Shown piece by piece: positions 21,956 through 31,990 of a stretch of DNA of 64,000 nt (the stretch's first letter is position 1; each line of letters starts with the position of its first letter). The notes below the pieces were generated by a model. The model saw only the letters and a program-made list of their open reading frames with translations. It made no database searches and was not told where the DNA came from. The translations under genes and the position numbers were made by a program. Origin of the DNA: Hymenobacter gelipurpurascens (GTDB lineage Bacteria; Bacteroidota; Bacteroidia; Cytophagales; Hymenobacteraceae). The stretch is taken from positions 2,232,001 to 2,296,000 of the forward strand of contig NZ_FYEW01000001.1 of assembly GCF_900187375.1 (NCBI RefSeq), written 5' to 3'.

Positions 21956-24577
21956 ATGGAAGCTAAATTCTCAAATCGAGTCAAGGAGGTCATCTCCCTG
22001 AGCCGGGAAGAGGCCATCCGGCTCGGGCACGATTATATCGGTACCGAACACTTATTGCTGGGCATGATCCGCGAAGGGGAAGGCACGGCCATTGGGTTGC
22101 TCAAGAAATTGGGCGTATCCGTGGACGAGCTTAAGTACGCCCTCGAACAGGCTACCCGTAATACGGCCACGCAGGGCACGAGCATTACTGGCTCTATCCC
22201 GCTGACAAAACAGACCGAGAAAGTCCTCAAGATTACCTACCTCGAAGCCAAAATCTTCAAGAGCGAAGTAATTGGCACGGAGCATCTGCTCTTGTCTATC
22301 CTGCGCGACGAAGACAACATTTCGTCTCAAATTCTCAGCAAATTCAACGTGAACTACGAATCTGTGCGCGATTCGCTGGACTACCACGGTAACACGGCGA
22401 ACAACCCCACCAACGGCCCTGAGGCCGATGATGACGACAACGACCGCCTCTTTGGAGGCTCGGCTGGCCGCGGTGGTGCGGGAGCCGGAGCTACTCCTAA
22501 GAAAGGGGGCGAAAAATCGCGCACTCCGGTGCTCGATAACTTCGGCCGCGACCTGACCAAGCTGGCGGAAGAAGATAAGCTCGACCCCATTGTAGGCCGC
22601 GAGAAAGAAATTGAGCGCGTAGCTCAGATTCTGTCGCGCCGCAAGAAGAACAACCCTATTCTGATTGGTGAGCCTGGTGTAGGTAAAACGGCTATTGCTG
22701 AAGGCCTTGCTCTGCGCATCATCCAGAAGAAGGTATCGCGCGTGCTCTTTGGCAAACGCGTAGTTACGCTCGACCTTGCTTCGCTGGTAGCTGGTACTAA
22801 GTACCGTGGCCAGTTTGAAGAGCGCATGAAGGCTGTGATGAACGAGCTGGAAAAGTCGCCCGATGTGATTCTGTTCATTGACGAGCTCCACACGATTGTG
22901 GGTGCCGGCGGTGCTTCAGGCTCCCTGGACGCTTCCAACATGTTCAAGCCAGCCCTAGCCCGCGGCGAGATTCAATGCATCGGCGCTACTACGCTGGACG
23001 AGTACCGTCAGTATATCGAGAAGGATGGCGCCCTGGCCCGTCGTTTCCAGATGGTGATGGTGGACCCTACCACGCCCGAGGAGACTATCGAAATCCTGCA
23101 CAACATCAAGGACAAGTATCAGGACCACCACCATGTGGTATATACTGATAAGGCCATTGAGGCATGCGTGAAGCTGTCGGACCGCTACATGTCGGACCGC
23201 TTCCTGCCAGACAAAGCCATCGACATTCTCGATGAGGCTGGTGCCCGCGTGCACATCAACAACATTGTGGTTCCCGAGGATATTCTCAAGCTCGAAGAGC
23301 AGATCGAGAATATCAAGACGGAGAAGAACCGCGTGGTGAAGTCGCAGAAATACGAGGAAGCTGCCAAGCTCCGCGACACGGAAAAGAAGCTCATTGATCA
23401 GCTCGAGCAGGCCAAGAAGGATTGGGAAGAGGAGACCAAGAAGAAGCGCTACACCGTGAAGGAGGAGAACGTAGCCGAGGTAATTGCCATGATGACCGGC
23501 ATTCCCGTCAATCGCGTTGCCCAGAATGAAAGCGCCAAGCTCCTGAATATGGGCGAGGAGCTGCAGGGCAAGGTTATTGGCCAGGATAAGGCCATCAAGC
23601 AACTGGTGAAAGCCATCCAGCGCACCCGCGTAGGCCTGAAGGATCCGAAGAAACCAATCGGTTCGTTCGTATTCCTTGGCCCAACCGGTGTCGGTAAAAC
23701 GGAGTTGGCCAAGGTGCTGGCTACTTACCTCTTCGACAAGGAAGATTCGCTGGTGCGGATTGATATGTCGGAGTACATGGAAAAGTTCAGCGTATCGCGC
23801 CTGGTGGGCGCGCCTCCCGGCTACGTAGGTTACGAAGAGGGTGGTCAGTTGACGGAGAAAATCCGACGCAAGCCATACTCAGTAATCCTGCTCGACGAGA
23901 TTGAGAAGGCTCACCCCGATGTATACAACTTGCTTCTGCAAGTGCTGGACGACGGTATCCTGACCGATGGCCTAGGCCGTAAGGTAGACTTCCGGAACAC
24001 CATCATTATCATGACCTCCAACATCGGGGCCCGCGACCTGGCGGACTTTGGGGCAGGCATCGGCTTCGGCACGAAGGCCCGTCAGGAGAATCTGGATGAG
24101 CTCACGAAAGGCACCATCACGAACGCGCTTCGCAAGACGTTCTCGCCGGAGTTCCTCAACCGTTTGGATGACGTGATTGTCTTCAACTCCCTGGAGAAAA
24201 AGGACATCCACAAGATCATCGACATCTCGCTGGCGAAACTGCTGGGCCGTATCCAGACACTGGGCTACCGCGTGGAGCTGACCGATGCCGCCAAGGACTT
24301 TGTAGCCGAGAAAGGCTACGATCCGAAGTACGGTGCACGTCCGCTGAACCGGGCCATCCAGAAGTACATCGAAGATCCGATTGCGGAGGAAATCCTGAAG
24401 GCGGAAATCGTGCAGGGTGATGTTATCACGGCTGATTACACGGAGGGCAGTGAAGAACTGACCTTTGCAGTAAGCAAGAGCGGTGAGAAACCAAACCTGG
24501 CCAGCGATGAGCGCCCAGAGGAAGCCCCCGAGCCAACGGACGATGAGCCGAAGGACACGAAGAAGAAAGGCGAGTAA
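21956..24577 (+). CDS. clpC: ATP-dependent Clp protease ATP-binding subunit ClpC
   Basis: 873 residues from the ATG at 21956. Two Clp_N repeats (about 1-145, opening [19 protein letters not shown]) are followed by a Gly-rich linker. AAA module 1 has Walker [10 protein letters not shown] near 240. A UVR-like segment lies near 465 ([15 protein letters not shown]). AAA module 2 has GPTGVGKTE near 575, ending with a ClpB-D2-small-type domain and a Lys/Glu/Pro-rich tail. The UVR motif and lack of the long ClpB coiled coil favour ClpC. It unfolds substrates for ClpP and takes part in protein quality control. Codons are biased to common ones, as for well expressed genes. A terminator follows. Confidence 0.95.
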   Translation: MEAKFSNRVKEVISLSREEAIRLGHDYIGTEHLLLGMIREGEGTAIGLLKKLGVSVDELKYALEQATRNTATQGTSITGSIPLTKQTEKVLKITYLEAKIFKSEVIGTEHLLLSILRDEDNISSQILSKFNVNYESVRDSLDYHGNTANNPTNGPEADDDDNDRLFGGSAGRGGAGAGATPKKGGEKSRTPVLDNFGRDLTKLAEEDKLDPIVGREKEIERVAQILSRRKKNNPILIGEPGVGKTAIAEGLALRIIQKKVSRVLFGKRVVTLDLASLVAGTKYRGQFEERMKAVMNELEKSPDVILFIDELHTIVGAGGASGSLDASNMFKPALARGEIQCIGATTLDEYRQYIEKDGALARRFQMVMVDPTTPEETIEILHNIKDKYQDHHHVVYTDKAIEACVKLSDRYMSDRFLPDKAIDILDEAGARVHINNIVVPEDILKLEEQIENIKTEKNRVVKSQKYEEAAKLRDTEKKLIDQLEQAKKDWEEETKKKRYTVKEENVAEVIAMMTGIPVNRVAQNESAKLLNMGEELQGKVIGQDKAIKQLVKAIQRTRVGLKDPKKPIGSFVFLGPTGVGKTELAKVLATYLFDKEDSLVRIDMSEYMEKFSVSRLVGAPPGYVGYEEGGQLTEKIRRKPYSVILLDEIEKAHPDVYNLLLQVLDDGILTDGLGRKVDFRNTIIIMTSNIGARDLADFGAGIGFGTKARQENLDELTKGTITNALRKTFSPEFLNRLDDVIVFNSLEKKDIHKIIDISLAKLLGRIQTLGYRVELTDAAKDFVAEKGYDPKYGARPLNRAIQKYIEDPIAEEILKAEIVQGDVITADYTEGSEELTFAVSKSGEKPNLASDERPEEAPEPTDDEPKDTKKKGE

Positions 24578-24598
24578 TCGTCTGATAGCAGAAGTTCG

Positions 24599-24633
24599 AA
24601 AGGCCGGTTCCAGTAATGGAGCTGGCCTTTTTC
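24599..24633 (+). terminator. Terminator after clpC
   Basis: AAAGGCCGGTTCC-AGTAAT-GGAGCTGGCCTTTTTC, a stem with two mismatches and a five-T tract, 21 bp after the clpC stop. Confidence 0.75.
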
Positions 24634-24750
24634 TATGCGCCTTTTGTAAAGGGCCCGCATAGCCGGTTCCTCTTGGGCATTAAAATACTTTCTGGTAAAT
24701 CCCTATTATATGCCCCAGAATTCTGGTGCGGCTTTTCTTTACGGGTGCGT

Positions 24751-24758
24751 TACCTTTG
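24751..24758 (+). promoter_or_regulatory. Bacteroidota -7 element before the carboxylase gene
   Basis: TACCTTTG matches TAnnTTTG, the -7 consensus of the primary sigma factor of Bacteroidota, 48 bp before the ATG at 24806. A clear TTTG at the -33 distance is not present; CTTTTCTTT lies somewhat closer. Confidence 0.4.
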
Positions 24759-24805
24759 GCCTCCTACCCTAAGTTTTCATTCTGCATTTATCCAGCCCAC
24801 CCCGC

Positions 24806-26374
24806 ATGTCTGATCCGCACGCTGACGCCCAACTGAGCAAACTCGAAATTCTCGACCGCAAAAACCAGGAAGCCCTGCTAGGCGGCGGCCAGGCCCGCAT
24901 TGATGCCCAGCACAAAAAAGGCAAGCTCACTGCCCGCGAGCGGGTTGATTTGCTGATGGATGAAGGCTCGTTTGAAGAGATTGGCAAGTTCGTGATGCAC
25001 CGCTCCAAGGACTTCGGTCTGGATAAAGAGTATTACCTCGGTGATGGTGTGATTACGGGCTACGGTACCGTGAATGGACGTTTGGTGTACGTTTTCTCCC
25101 AGGACTTCACGGTGTTTGGCGGCTCGCTTAGCGAAACTCACGCCGAGAAAATCGTGAAGATCATGGACCTGGCCATGAAGAACGGGGCTCCCGTGCTAGG
25201 CCTCAACGATTCCGGCGGAGCCCGCATTCAGGAAGGCGTGGTGAGCCTAGGTGGCTACGCCGATATCTTCTATAAGAATACGCTAGCCTCGGGTGTGGTG
25301 CCGCAGCTTTCGGCCATTATGGGCCCTTGCGCTGGCGGCGCGGTATATTCACCGGCCATCACCGACTTTATTCTGATGGTGCAAGACACGAGCTATATGT
25401 TCGTGACTGGCCCGAACGTGGTGAAGACTGTAACGCACGAAAACGTAACCAGCGAGGAGCTCGGTGGCGCCAGCACGCACTCAGCCAAGAGCGGTGTTAC
25501 GCATTTTTCCTGCGCCAACGAGGTGGAGTGCATCACCTACCTCAAGCGTCTGCTGAGCTATATGCCGCAGAACTGCGAGGAAATCGCTCCTTCCCGGCCT
25601 TACGAGAGTGGCCTAGACGAGGCTAGGCCAGTGCTGGACACCATCATCCCGGAAAACCCTAACCAGCCGTATGATATCCGGGAGGTAATTGAAGGTATAA
25701 TTGATGCAGACTCCTTCCTGGAAGTACACCAGAATTTCGCGGAGAATATTGTAGTAGGGTTTGCCCGCCTGGGAGGCCGCAGCATTGGTGTAGTGGGCAA
25801 CCAGCCGGCGGTGCTGGCCGGGGTACTGGATATCAACGCCAGCACCAAAGCGGCTCGTTTCGTGCGCTTCTGCGACTCATTCAATATTCCGCTGCTGGTG
25901 TTGGAAGATGTGCCCGGCTTCTTGCCCGGAACCGATCAGGAGTGGCGCGGCATCATCACCAATGGCGCCAAGTTGCTCTATGCTTTCTGCGAGGCTACCG
26001 TGCCGCGCATTACGGTAATTACCCGTAAAGCCTATGGCGGGGCCTACGACGTGATGAACTCCAAGCACATTGGAGCCGACATGAACTACGCCTGGCCTAC
26101 GGCCGAAATTGCGGTGATGGGTGCCAAGGGAGCCGCCGAAATCATCTTTAAGCGGGAAATTGCGCAAGCCGAGGATCCCGATGCGAAGCTGCAGGAAAAA
26201 GTAGACGAGTATCAGCAGAAATTTGCCACTCCTTATCGCGCGGCGCATCGGGGCTTCGTAGATGAAGTTATTCTTCCCTCGCAGACACGCCAGAAGCTGA
26301 TTCGGGCATTCAAGATGTTAGAGAATAAAGTAGATACGCTGCCTCGCAAAAAGCACGGCAACATCCCGCTGTAA
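24806..26374 (+). CDS. Acyl-CoA carboxylase, carboxyltransferase (beta) subunit
   Basis: 522 residues in two crotonase-fold halves. [20 protein letters not shown] and [21 protein letters not shown] open the N-half; [37 protein letters not shown] and [17 protein letters not shown] follow. The C-half contains [39 protein letters not shown] and [17 protein letters not shown]. This is the propionyl/methylmalonyl-type carboxyltransferase that moves CO2 from carboxybiotin to acyl-CoA. No biotin carboxylase or BCCP is nearby, so the partners are encoded elsewhere. Propionyl-CoA is the likeliest substrate; acetyl- or methylcrotonyl-CoA are alternatives. Confidence 0.92.
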   Translation: MSDPHADAQLSKLEILDRKNQEALLGGGQARIDAQHKKGKLTARERVDLLMDEGSFEEIGKFVMHRSKDFGLDKEYYLGDGVITGYGTVNGRLVYVFSQDFTVFGGSLSETHAEKIVKIMDLAMKNGAPVLGLNDSGGARIQEGVVSLGGYADIFYKNTLASGVVPQLSAIMGPCAGGAVYSPAITDFILMVQDTSYMFVTGPNVVKTVTHENVTSEELGGASTHSAKSGVTHFSCANEVECITYLKRLLSYMPQNCEEIAPSRPYESGLDEARPVLDTIIPENPNQPYDIREVIEGIIDADSFLEVHQNFAENIVVGFARLGGRSIGVVGNQPAVLAGVLDINASTKAARFVRFCDSFNIPLLVLEDVPGFLPGTDQEWRGIITNGAKLLYAFCEATVPRITVITRKAYGGAYDVMNSKHIGADMNYAWPTAEIAVMGAKGAAEIIFKREIAQAEDPDAKLQEKVDEYQQKFATPYRAAHRGFVDEVILPSQTRQKLIRAFKMLENKVDTLPRKKHGNIPL

Positions 26375-26385
26375 CTAATTGCATT

Positions 26386-26697
26386 ATGTACTGGCTAATT
26401 GTAGGTGGTATATCTGCTATAATGGCTTTGCTAATACGTTTCTCACTCGGGCGTATCATTTTAACAGTGATAAGCCTTTTTTCAGGGGGGCAACCATTAG
26501 ACGAAAGCACAAACAAAAGCTCCAAAGAGTTTAGTGGATACCTACTAATTTTTAGTATGCTGTGTGTTATTTCAGCACCACTTACTGAATATGTATGGAA
26601 ATACAGCGGGCTGGTTCTGGGTGAATTGGCTGCGACTTTCCTCTTAGCCCACACGTTTTATAAACGCTTCAAAGCGTCAAAAAACATTACCAAGTAA
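26386..26697 (+). CDS. Small membrane protein of unknown function
   Basis: 103 residues with three hydrophobic stretches (WLIVGGISAIMALLIRFSL, ILTVISLFSG, YLLIFSMLCVISAPLTEYVW) and a basic C-terminus (HTFYKRFKASKNITK). Codon use is clearly more AT-rich than in both flanking metabolic genes, and it fills the gap between them almost exactly (11 bp and 6 bp). It may be a later insertion. No family recognised. Confidence 0.65.
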   Translation: MYWLIVGGISAIMALLIRFSLGRIILTVISLFSGGQPLDESTNKSSKEFSGYLLIFSMLCVISAPLTEYVWKYSGLVLGELAATFLLAHTFYKRFKASKNITK

Positions 26698-26703
26698 CTC
26701 CTC

Positions 26704-27774
26704 ATGCGTCAAGAAAGCTTCGATTTCCTGCAGAAATACCTAAATAACGCTTCCCCTACTGGCTTTGAAATGGAAGGCCAGAAGTTGTGGCTCGACTATC
26801 TCCGTCCGTACATCGACGAGCATTTCGTGGATACCTACGGAACAGTGGTGGGCGTCATCAATCCGGAAGCGAAGTATAAAGTGGTGATTGAAGCGCATGC
26901 CGATGAAATAAGCTATTTCGTCAACTACATCACGAAGGAAGGCTACCTCTATCTGCGTAAGAATGGCGGTTCTGACCCTCTGGTAGCCCCTAGCAAGCGG
27001 GTGAACCTGCACACCAAGAAGGGCATTGTGAAGGCCGTTTTCGGTTGGCCGGCTATTCATGTGCGGAAAGTGGAGCAGGACAAAGCGCCTACCATTGAAA
27101 CCGTTTTCCTTGACTGCGGCGCCGCATCTAAGGAAGAAGTGGAAGAAATGGGCATCCATGTGGGTACCGTGGTGACGTTTGAGGACGAGTTTACGGTGCT
27201 CAACGACAAGTTTTACGTAGGCCGCGCGCTCGATAACCGTATCGGAGGCTTCATGATTGCGGAGGTGGCCCGCATGCTGAAGGAGAACGACAAGAAGCTG
27301 CCCTTCGGCCTGTACATCGTGAATGCGGTGCAGGAGGAAATAGGCCTACGCGGTGCCGAGATGATTGCCCACCGCATCAAGCCCGATGTGGCCATCATCA
27401 CGGATGTGACGCACGATACGCAGTCGCCGATGTATGAGAAAAAGACTTCAGGCGACATTTTCTGCGGCAAGGGTCCGGTTATCACCTATGGCCCGGCAGT
27501 GCAGAACAACCTGCGTGACCTCATCATTGAAACCGCTCAGCAAACGGAAGTTCCGTTTCAGCGTGCCGCCGCCACTCGTGCCACCGGCACCGACACCGAT
27601 GCGTTTGCCTATTCTCATTCCGGTGTAGCCGCCGCCCTTATTTCGTTGCCGCTGAAATACATGCACACCACCGTTGAAACTGTGCATAAGGATGATGTGG
27701 AGAGTGTTACAAAGCTTATCTACGAGACGTTGTTGCGCATTGAAGACGGCCACGATTTCCGCTACTTCAGCTAG
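26704..27774 (+). CDS. M42-family metalloaminopeptidase
   Basis: 356 residues. The two-zinc ligand set is visible: EAHADEISYFV (His, Asp), GRALDNRIGGFM (bridging Asp), VQEEIGLRGAEM (general base Glu plus ligand), DVTHDTQSP (Asp) and LPLKYMHTTVETVH (His). NASPTGFEMEGQKLW opens the fold. M42 enzymes form large tetrahedral aminopeptidase assemblies that clear peptides in the cytoplasm. Some family members are annotated as endoglucanase or deblocking aminopeptidase; the peptidase reading is the better founded. Terminator follows. Confidence 0.92.
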   Translation: MRQESFDFLQKYLNNASPTGFEMEGQKLWLDYLRPYIDEHFVDTYGTVVGVINPEAKYKVVIEAHADEISYFVNYITKEGYLYLRKNGGSDPLVAPSKRVNLHTKKGIVKAVFGWPAIHVRKVEQDKAPTIETVFLDCGAASKEEVEEMGIHVGTVVTFEDEFTVLNDKFYVGRALDNRIGGFMIAEVARMLKENDKKLPFGLYIVNAVQEEIGLRGAEMIAHRIKPDVAIITDVTHDTQSPMYEKKTSGDIFCGKGPVITYGPAVQNNLRDLIIETAQQTEVPFQRAAATRATGTDTDAFAYSHSGVAAALISLPLKYMHTTVETVHKDDVESVTKLIYETLLRIEDGHDFRYFS

Positions 27775-27798
27775 GCCTATTCACTAACTTAACTTCAG

Positions 27799-27836
27799 AA
27801 CCCCTACTTACTCAAAACGAGTGAGTAGGGGTTTTT
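27799..27836 (+). terminator. Terminator after the M42 peptidase gene
   Basis: AACCCCTACTTACTC-AAAAC-GAGTGAGTAGGGGTT stem (one mismatch) followed by TTT, 24 bp after the stop. Confidence 0.85.
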
Positions 27837-27863
27837 CTTTGGCCACACGATACCTTTATTGCT

Positions 27864-28670
27864 ATGAGCTTCCCTCCTATTCCCAGCCTGCCCCTTAGCG
27901 TTACAGATCAAATGGGCCGGCGCGTGGCCGTACCGTTTCCCCCGCAACGCATTGTATCGTTGGTACCCTCGCAAACGGAGCTGCTGTTTGATCTAGGCCT
28001 GGGAGAGCGGGTAGTTGGCGTAACGAAGTTCTGCATTCACCCAGTAGAGGCCCGCCAGAAAGCGGCCGTAATTGGCGGCACCAAGAACTTTCATCTGGAG
28101 GAGATTGATGCACTGAACCCCGACCTCATCATCGGCAACAAGGAGGAAAATTACCAGGAAGGCATTGAGCAGCTAGCGGCAAAGTATCCGGTCTGGATGA
28201 GCGACATCTCAACGCTGCCTGATGCCCTGGATATGATCAGGCGTGTAGGCCTCATCACGGGTCGCAAGCCGCAGGCTGATGCGTTGGCTGATAATATCCA
28301 GACCACCCTAGGCCAGATGCCAGCCTCTGAAGAACAGATATCGGCGGCTTATTTCATCTGGCGCAAGCCATATATGGTAGCTGCCAGCGGTACGTTCATC
28401 GATGATTTGCTCCAGCGCGCAGGCTTCCGAAACGTCTTCGGACAGCTGGGCCGCTATCCGGAAATTTCGGCAGAACAACTACAGGCGGCGGCGCCCCAGC
28501 AGATTCTGCTGTCATCGGAGCCCTACCCTTTCAGTGAGAAGCACTTGGCGGAGTTTCAGCAACTTTGCCCCCAGGCCACAATTCGGATTGTGGATGGCGA
28601 GCTATTCAGCTGGTATGGCTGCCGCTTGCAGCATACGGCCGCGTATTTGCGGGAGCTTACGATTCGGTAA
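27864..28670 (+). CDS. Helical-backbone metal-chelate binding protein (BtuF-like)
   Basis: 268 residues of periplasmic-binding-protein fold type III: PPQRIVSLVPSQTELLFDLG, ERVVGVTKFCIHPVEARQKA, LNPDLIIGNKEENYQEGIEQ, KYPVWMSDISTLPDALDMIR and LLQRAGFRNVFGQLGRYPEI. In BtuF/FhuD-like proteins this fold carries vitamin B12, haem or siderophore to an ABC importer. Here there is no signal peptide or lipobox and no importer genes adjacent, so a periplasmic location is not supported. A cytoplasmic relative or misplaced start are both possible. Confidence 0.8.
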   Translation: MSFPPIPSLPLSVTDQMGRRVAVPFPPQRIVSLVPSQTELLFDLGLGERVVGVTKFCIHPVEARQKAAVIGGTKNFHLEEIDALNPDLIIGNKEENYQEGIEQLAAKYPVWMSDISTLPDALDMIRRVGLITGRKPQADALADNIQTTLGQMPASEEQISAAYFIWRKPYMVAASGTFIDDLLQRAGFRNVFGQLGRYPEISAEQLQAAAPQQILLSSEPYPFSEKHLAEFQQLCPQATIRIVDGELFSWYGCRLQHTAAYLRELTIR

Positions 28671-28776
28671 GCATGGCGCAAAACGATATCAGGGCCAATT
28701 CTGGCTGAACTTGCAGCGCTAGGCCACTAGTCCAGCCACAATTGGTCCTGACGGTGTGATAAAACAAGAAGTGTGG

Positions 28777-30093
28777 TTAGCTGGCTTTCTCTGTAAATCC
28801 TATTTTATCTAGCTCCTTCCAGAACTGCGGATAGGATTTCCGTACCACTTGGGGCGCCTCAATGGTAAGGCGGCCGCGTAGCGCCAAGGGCGCAAAGGCC
28901 ATAGCCATCCGGTGGTCGTGGTAAGTGGCAACGGTTTGGCCGGTTACCTGGAAATCTTGGGAAGTTACCCGGAAATGCTCGTTGCCTTCGTCGGTGAGGG
29001 CGCCGCCGAATTTGGCCAGCTCCGCCTGGAGAGCCGCAATGCGGTCGGTTTCCTTAATTCGCAGGCTCTCTAGGCCAGTCATTACGACGGAGATGCCAAG
29101 CGCGGCGGCTACCACGGCTACAGTTTGGGCCAGGTCGGGGCAATCGGTGAAATCCTGGGTGAACTCGCCGGTGGGCTCCGTTTGCGTTAGGCGCACCGAT
29201 TCATTGGCCAGAAACTCCGTTTTCACGCCTAGCTTTTCCATGATACCCACAATGGCCTGGTCGCCCTGCAAGGAGTGGCGGCGCAGATCTGGCAGCGTGA
29301 GGTGGGAGCCAGCCGGGGCCAGCGCCACCATAGCGTACCAGTAGCTCGCCGCCGACCAGTCGCCTTCCACGGCGTAATCGGTAGGCTTGTAGGCCTGTGG
29401 GCGCACTTCCAGCACCTCACCCAGGTCGCGACACTGCGCGCCAAAATGTTGCATCAGGGCCTGCGTCATGCGGATATAGGGGCGGGAGCCTACTTTGCCG
29501 GTCAGCCAGATGCGTAGGCCACTCGGCAGCATCGGGCCAACCATCAGGAGCGCTGAAATGTACTGGCTGCTAATGTCGCCGCGCACTGTCAGTTCCGTAA
29601 ACTCATCGGTGGCGGGTTGTGGCGTGCGGCCCAGCAGGCGCATGGGTGGATAGCCCTCCTGGCCCGTGTACTCAATACGGGCTCCCAGCTGGCGCAAGGC
29701 ATCTACCAGGATACCGATGGGGCGCTCCTTCATTCGGGCCGTGCCCGTTAGTTCGGTTTGGCGGCCCGTCATGGCAAGGTAGGCCGTCAGGAAGCGCATG
29801 ACGGTACCCGCATCTTCGGCATCAAATAGCGGCGCCTCCGGATTGATTAGGAGCCGCTGCATGAGCTGCGTATCGTTGGCATCCGACAGATTACCTAACT
29901 GGCCGCCGCCGGCTAGGGCCTGAATAATAAGGGCGCGGTTGCTTTCGCTTTTGGAAGCCGGCAGTTGCGCCGTGCCCCGCAATGGCCCCCCAGGCCAGGA
30001 AAGAGAAACAGAAGAGCTAATGACTACTAGGCATTGTGGTCTGAAGCATTTGCCGCAAACCTGGTGAAATTCAGGAAAAAGAGGTGGCAGCAT
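28777..30093 (-). CDS. aroA: 3-phosphoshikimate 1-carboxyvinyltransferase (EPSP synthase)
   Basis: 438 residues at the ATG chosen; the conserved part starts near residue 30 (SLSWPGGPLRGTAQLPASKS), so the true start may be internal. Family motifs are SKSESNRALIIQALAGG, LFDAEDAGTVMRFLTAYLA, TGTARMKERPIGILVDALRQ, DISSQYISALLMV, ESLRIKETDRIAALQAEL and YHDHRMAMAFAPLAL. It joins phosphoenolpyruvate to shikimate-3-phosphate in the sixth step of the shikimate pathway. It follows aroB by 24 bp on the same strand, forming a two-gene operon. Confidence 0.95.
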   Translation of the reverse strand: MLPPLFPEFHQVCGKCFRPQCLVVISSSVSLSWPGGPLRGTAQLPASKSESNRALIIQALAGGGQLGNLSDANDTQLMQRLLINPEAPLFDAEDAGTVMRFLTAYLAMTGRQTELTGTARMKERPIGILVDALRQLGARIEYTGQEGYPPMRLLGRTPQPATDEFTELTVRGDISSQYISALLMVGPMLPSGLRIWLTGKVGSRPYIRMTQALMQHFGAQCRDLGEVLEVRPQAYKPTDYAVEGDWSAASYWYAMVALAPAGSHLTLPDLRRHSLQGDQAIVGIMEKLGVKTEFLANESVRLTQTEPTGEFTQDFTDCPDLAQTVAVVAAALGISVVMTGLESLRIKETDRIAALQAELAKFGGALTDEGNEHFRVTSQDFQVTGQTVATYHDHRMAMAFAPLALRGRLTIEAPQVVRKSYPQFWKELDKIGFTEKAS

Positions 30094-30117
30094 CTGGCCT
30101 ACCGCTTGGCAGCGGAC

Positions 30118-31158
30118 TTACAACCGGTGGTAGTAGCGCAATGATTCAGCAATTTCTGCCACGGTTACGGGTTGGTCGTACACAGCCTGGCCGATGGCTT
30201 CGAGCAGAGTGCAGTTGATGATGGAGCCCGCGTTTTTCTTATCCTGCCGAGCCAAATCGGCAATGGCATCTGTTTCCAGCGTCACGAACTGCACTTTATC
30301 AAACACTGAGAACAGGAAGGTCTCGACCTTGTCTAGCTCCTCAGCGCTTAGCAGCCCTTTCTCGTGGCTTAGCCAGGCCTCGCATACCATTCCGGCTGCT
30401 ACTGCTTCGCCGTGCAAAATCTCCCGGCCTGGCTGTAGCAACAGGTAGCTCTCCAGCGCGTGGCCTACGGTATGCCCAAAGTTCAACACTTTGCGTAGGC
30501 CACCCTCCAGAGGGTCTTGCGCCACAATGCGCTGCTTGAGCGCCACCGATTCACGGATAATAGGCGTCCAGTCTTCTACAAACATGCCTTGCTGACGCTG
30601 TTCAGCAAACGCCTGGGCATCTGCAATCAGCCAGTGCTTGACCACCTCGGCGTAGCCCGATTTCAGCTGGCGCGGGTCCAGGGTTTCCAGGAAGCGTGGC
30701 TCTATGCACACAGCCGCCGGCTCCTGAAATACACCCAGCTGATTCTTGAATCCCATAAAATCGACGCCGGTTTTGCCGCCTACGCTGGCATCTACTTGCG
30801 CCAGTAGCGTGGTAGGCACCTGCACAAAGCGGATACCGCGCTTATATAGCGCCGCACAGAAACCACCCAAATCCGTCACGACGCCGCCGCCCAGGTTGAG
30901 CAGCACGGCATAGCGGTCGGCCCGCTTTTCGGTGAGCTGCTCCCACACGGTTTCGCAGGTAGCCAGCGTTTTGTACTCCTCCCCCGCCGGAATTTCAATC
31001 AGCGTGTGCGCTTCGGGCAGAAACGGTTTCAGTTGCGGATAGCACTGCCGGGCGGTGTTGCTATCGGCCAGCACCCAAACCTGGCTTACCGCTGGCCTAC
31101 GCACCATTTCTGCTAGCGCGGGCAAGGCCTCTGGGCCGATAAAAAGAGTATTTTCCAA
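30118..31158 (-). CDS. aroB: 3-dehydroquinate synthase
   Basis: 346 residues. NAD and metal site motifs: GEEYKTLATCETVWEQL, LLNLGGGVVTDLGGFCAALY, RFVQVPTTLLAQVDASVGGK, KSGYAEVVKHWLI and LNFGHTVGHALE with the zinc-binding His pair. It cyclises DAHP to 3-dehydroquinate, step two of aromatic amino acid biosynthesis. Slightly shorter than the E. coli enzyme, as usual for Bacteroidota. Transcribed with aroA. Confidence 0.95.
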   Translation of the reverse strand: MENTLFIGPEALPALAEMVRRPAVSQVWVLADSNTARQCYPQLKPFLPEAHTLIEIPAGEEYKTLATCETVWEQLTEKRADRYAVLLNLGGGVVTDLGGFCAALYKRGIRFVQVPTTLLAQVDASVGGKTGVDFMGFKNQLGVFQEPAAVCIEPRFLETLDPRQLKSGYAEVVKHWLIADAQAFAEQRQQGMFVEDWTPIIRESVALKQRIVAQDPLEGGLRKVLNFGHTVGHALESYLLLQPGREILHGEAVAAGMVCEAWLSHEKGLLSAEELDKVETFLFSVFDKVQFVTLETDAIADLARQDKKNAGSIINCTLLEAIGQAVYDQPVTVAEIAESLRYYHRL

Positions 31159-31285
31159 AGCTTTCGTTCTTTTTTCAAGAATTACCTGTCACCTCAACAA
31201 TAATTCGGGCAAAATTAGCTTGCTTTGATGCAACTATTATATCCCTTCGGCACTCATGGTAGTGCAACTTAACTTCTATTATTTT

Positions 31286-31750
31286 ATGTCGTCGTTTGTT
31301 CGTGGTGTATTACTACCCCTTGGAACCGGACTTATACTTTTTACCAGTGCTTGCAGCCGCGATACAATGCCCACCGCCGAGGAACAATTGGTTGGCCGTT
31401 GGGAGTGGGTGGCAAGCGCCAATAAGTCTGCCGCCAGCTTAACGCCCGCCTCTACAGGCCATCGGGTTTGGGTTGATTTTGACCGGCGCGGCCGGGCCCG
31501 TTTTTATGAGGATGGCACGCTTCGGAGCGCGGCGGCCTTTTCTATCCGGCGGGCTCCGAAGCAACCAGACCAGAAACGCTCCTTCCGGCACATGATTATT
31601 TACCGGGGCTATCAGAGCAACCAATACTACTCCATCTCCGGCAACCGCCTGTATCTGCAGGATGCGTCGGGCAAGGTGGTAGAGCACACGTATATTCGGA
31701 GCTCCAGCGCTCCAGCGGTGCAGGTAGCTTCCACCAAAACCATCCAGTAA
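31286..31750 (+). CDS. Lipoprotein of unknown function
   Basis: 154 residues from the ATG at 31286 (a start 30 bp upstream only adds aromatic residues). The signal VLLPLGTGLILFTSAC has lipobox T-S-A-C with mature Cys near 21. The mature part EEQLVGRWEWVASANKSAAS, VWVDFDRRGRARFYEDGTL and YYSISGNRLYLQD resembles the small lipocalin-like beta proteins common in Bacteroidota ('GxW' start). Location: periplasmic face of a membrane. Ligand unknown. Confidence 0.7.
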   Translation: MSSFVRGVLLPLGTGLILFTSACSRDTMPTAEEQLVGRWEWVASANKSAASLTPASTGHRVWVDFDRRGRARFYEDGTLRSAAAFSIRRAPKQPDQKRSFRHMIIYRGYQSNQYYSISGNRLYLQDASGKVVEHTYIRSSSAPAVQVASTKTIQ

Positions 31751-31941
31751 CGGCCCACATGGCCTAGGCTCCGCCGGCGGCTGGCGAAATACGCTAGCCG
31801 CTGGCGGAGCTGCGTTTAGTTTAGAGCAGTGCTGGCAAGGTTTCCCGCCTGCCGTAGGCCACTCCGCGCCCCGAACAACAGGTAAGCAGAAAGTGCTATT
31901 AGCAAGCGGTAACTATCCCGTCAGGAAAGGTGTTTAACGGC

Positions 31942-31949
31942 TATCTTCG
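31942..31949 (+). promoter_or_regulatory. Possible -7 element before proline dehydrogenase
   Basis: TATCTTCG resembles TAnnTTTG with one mismatch, 42 bp before the ATG at 31991, with TTTA about 9 bp upstream rather than at the -33 distance. Weak. Confidence 0.25.
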
Positions 31950-31990
31950 CACCGCGAAACCCACCCACGCTCGCCCAAACTAACCACCTG

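Noticed and set aside
22052-23602. Long minus-strand frames opposite clpC (279 and 215 residues)
   Set aside because: They are shadows of a highly biased gene: His/Val/Leu-rich translations without domains, and clpC on the other strand is unmistakable.
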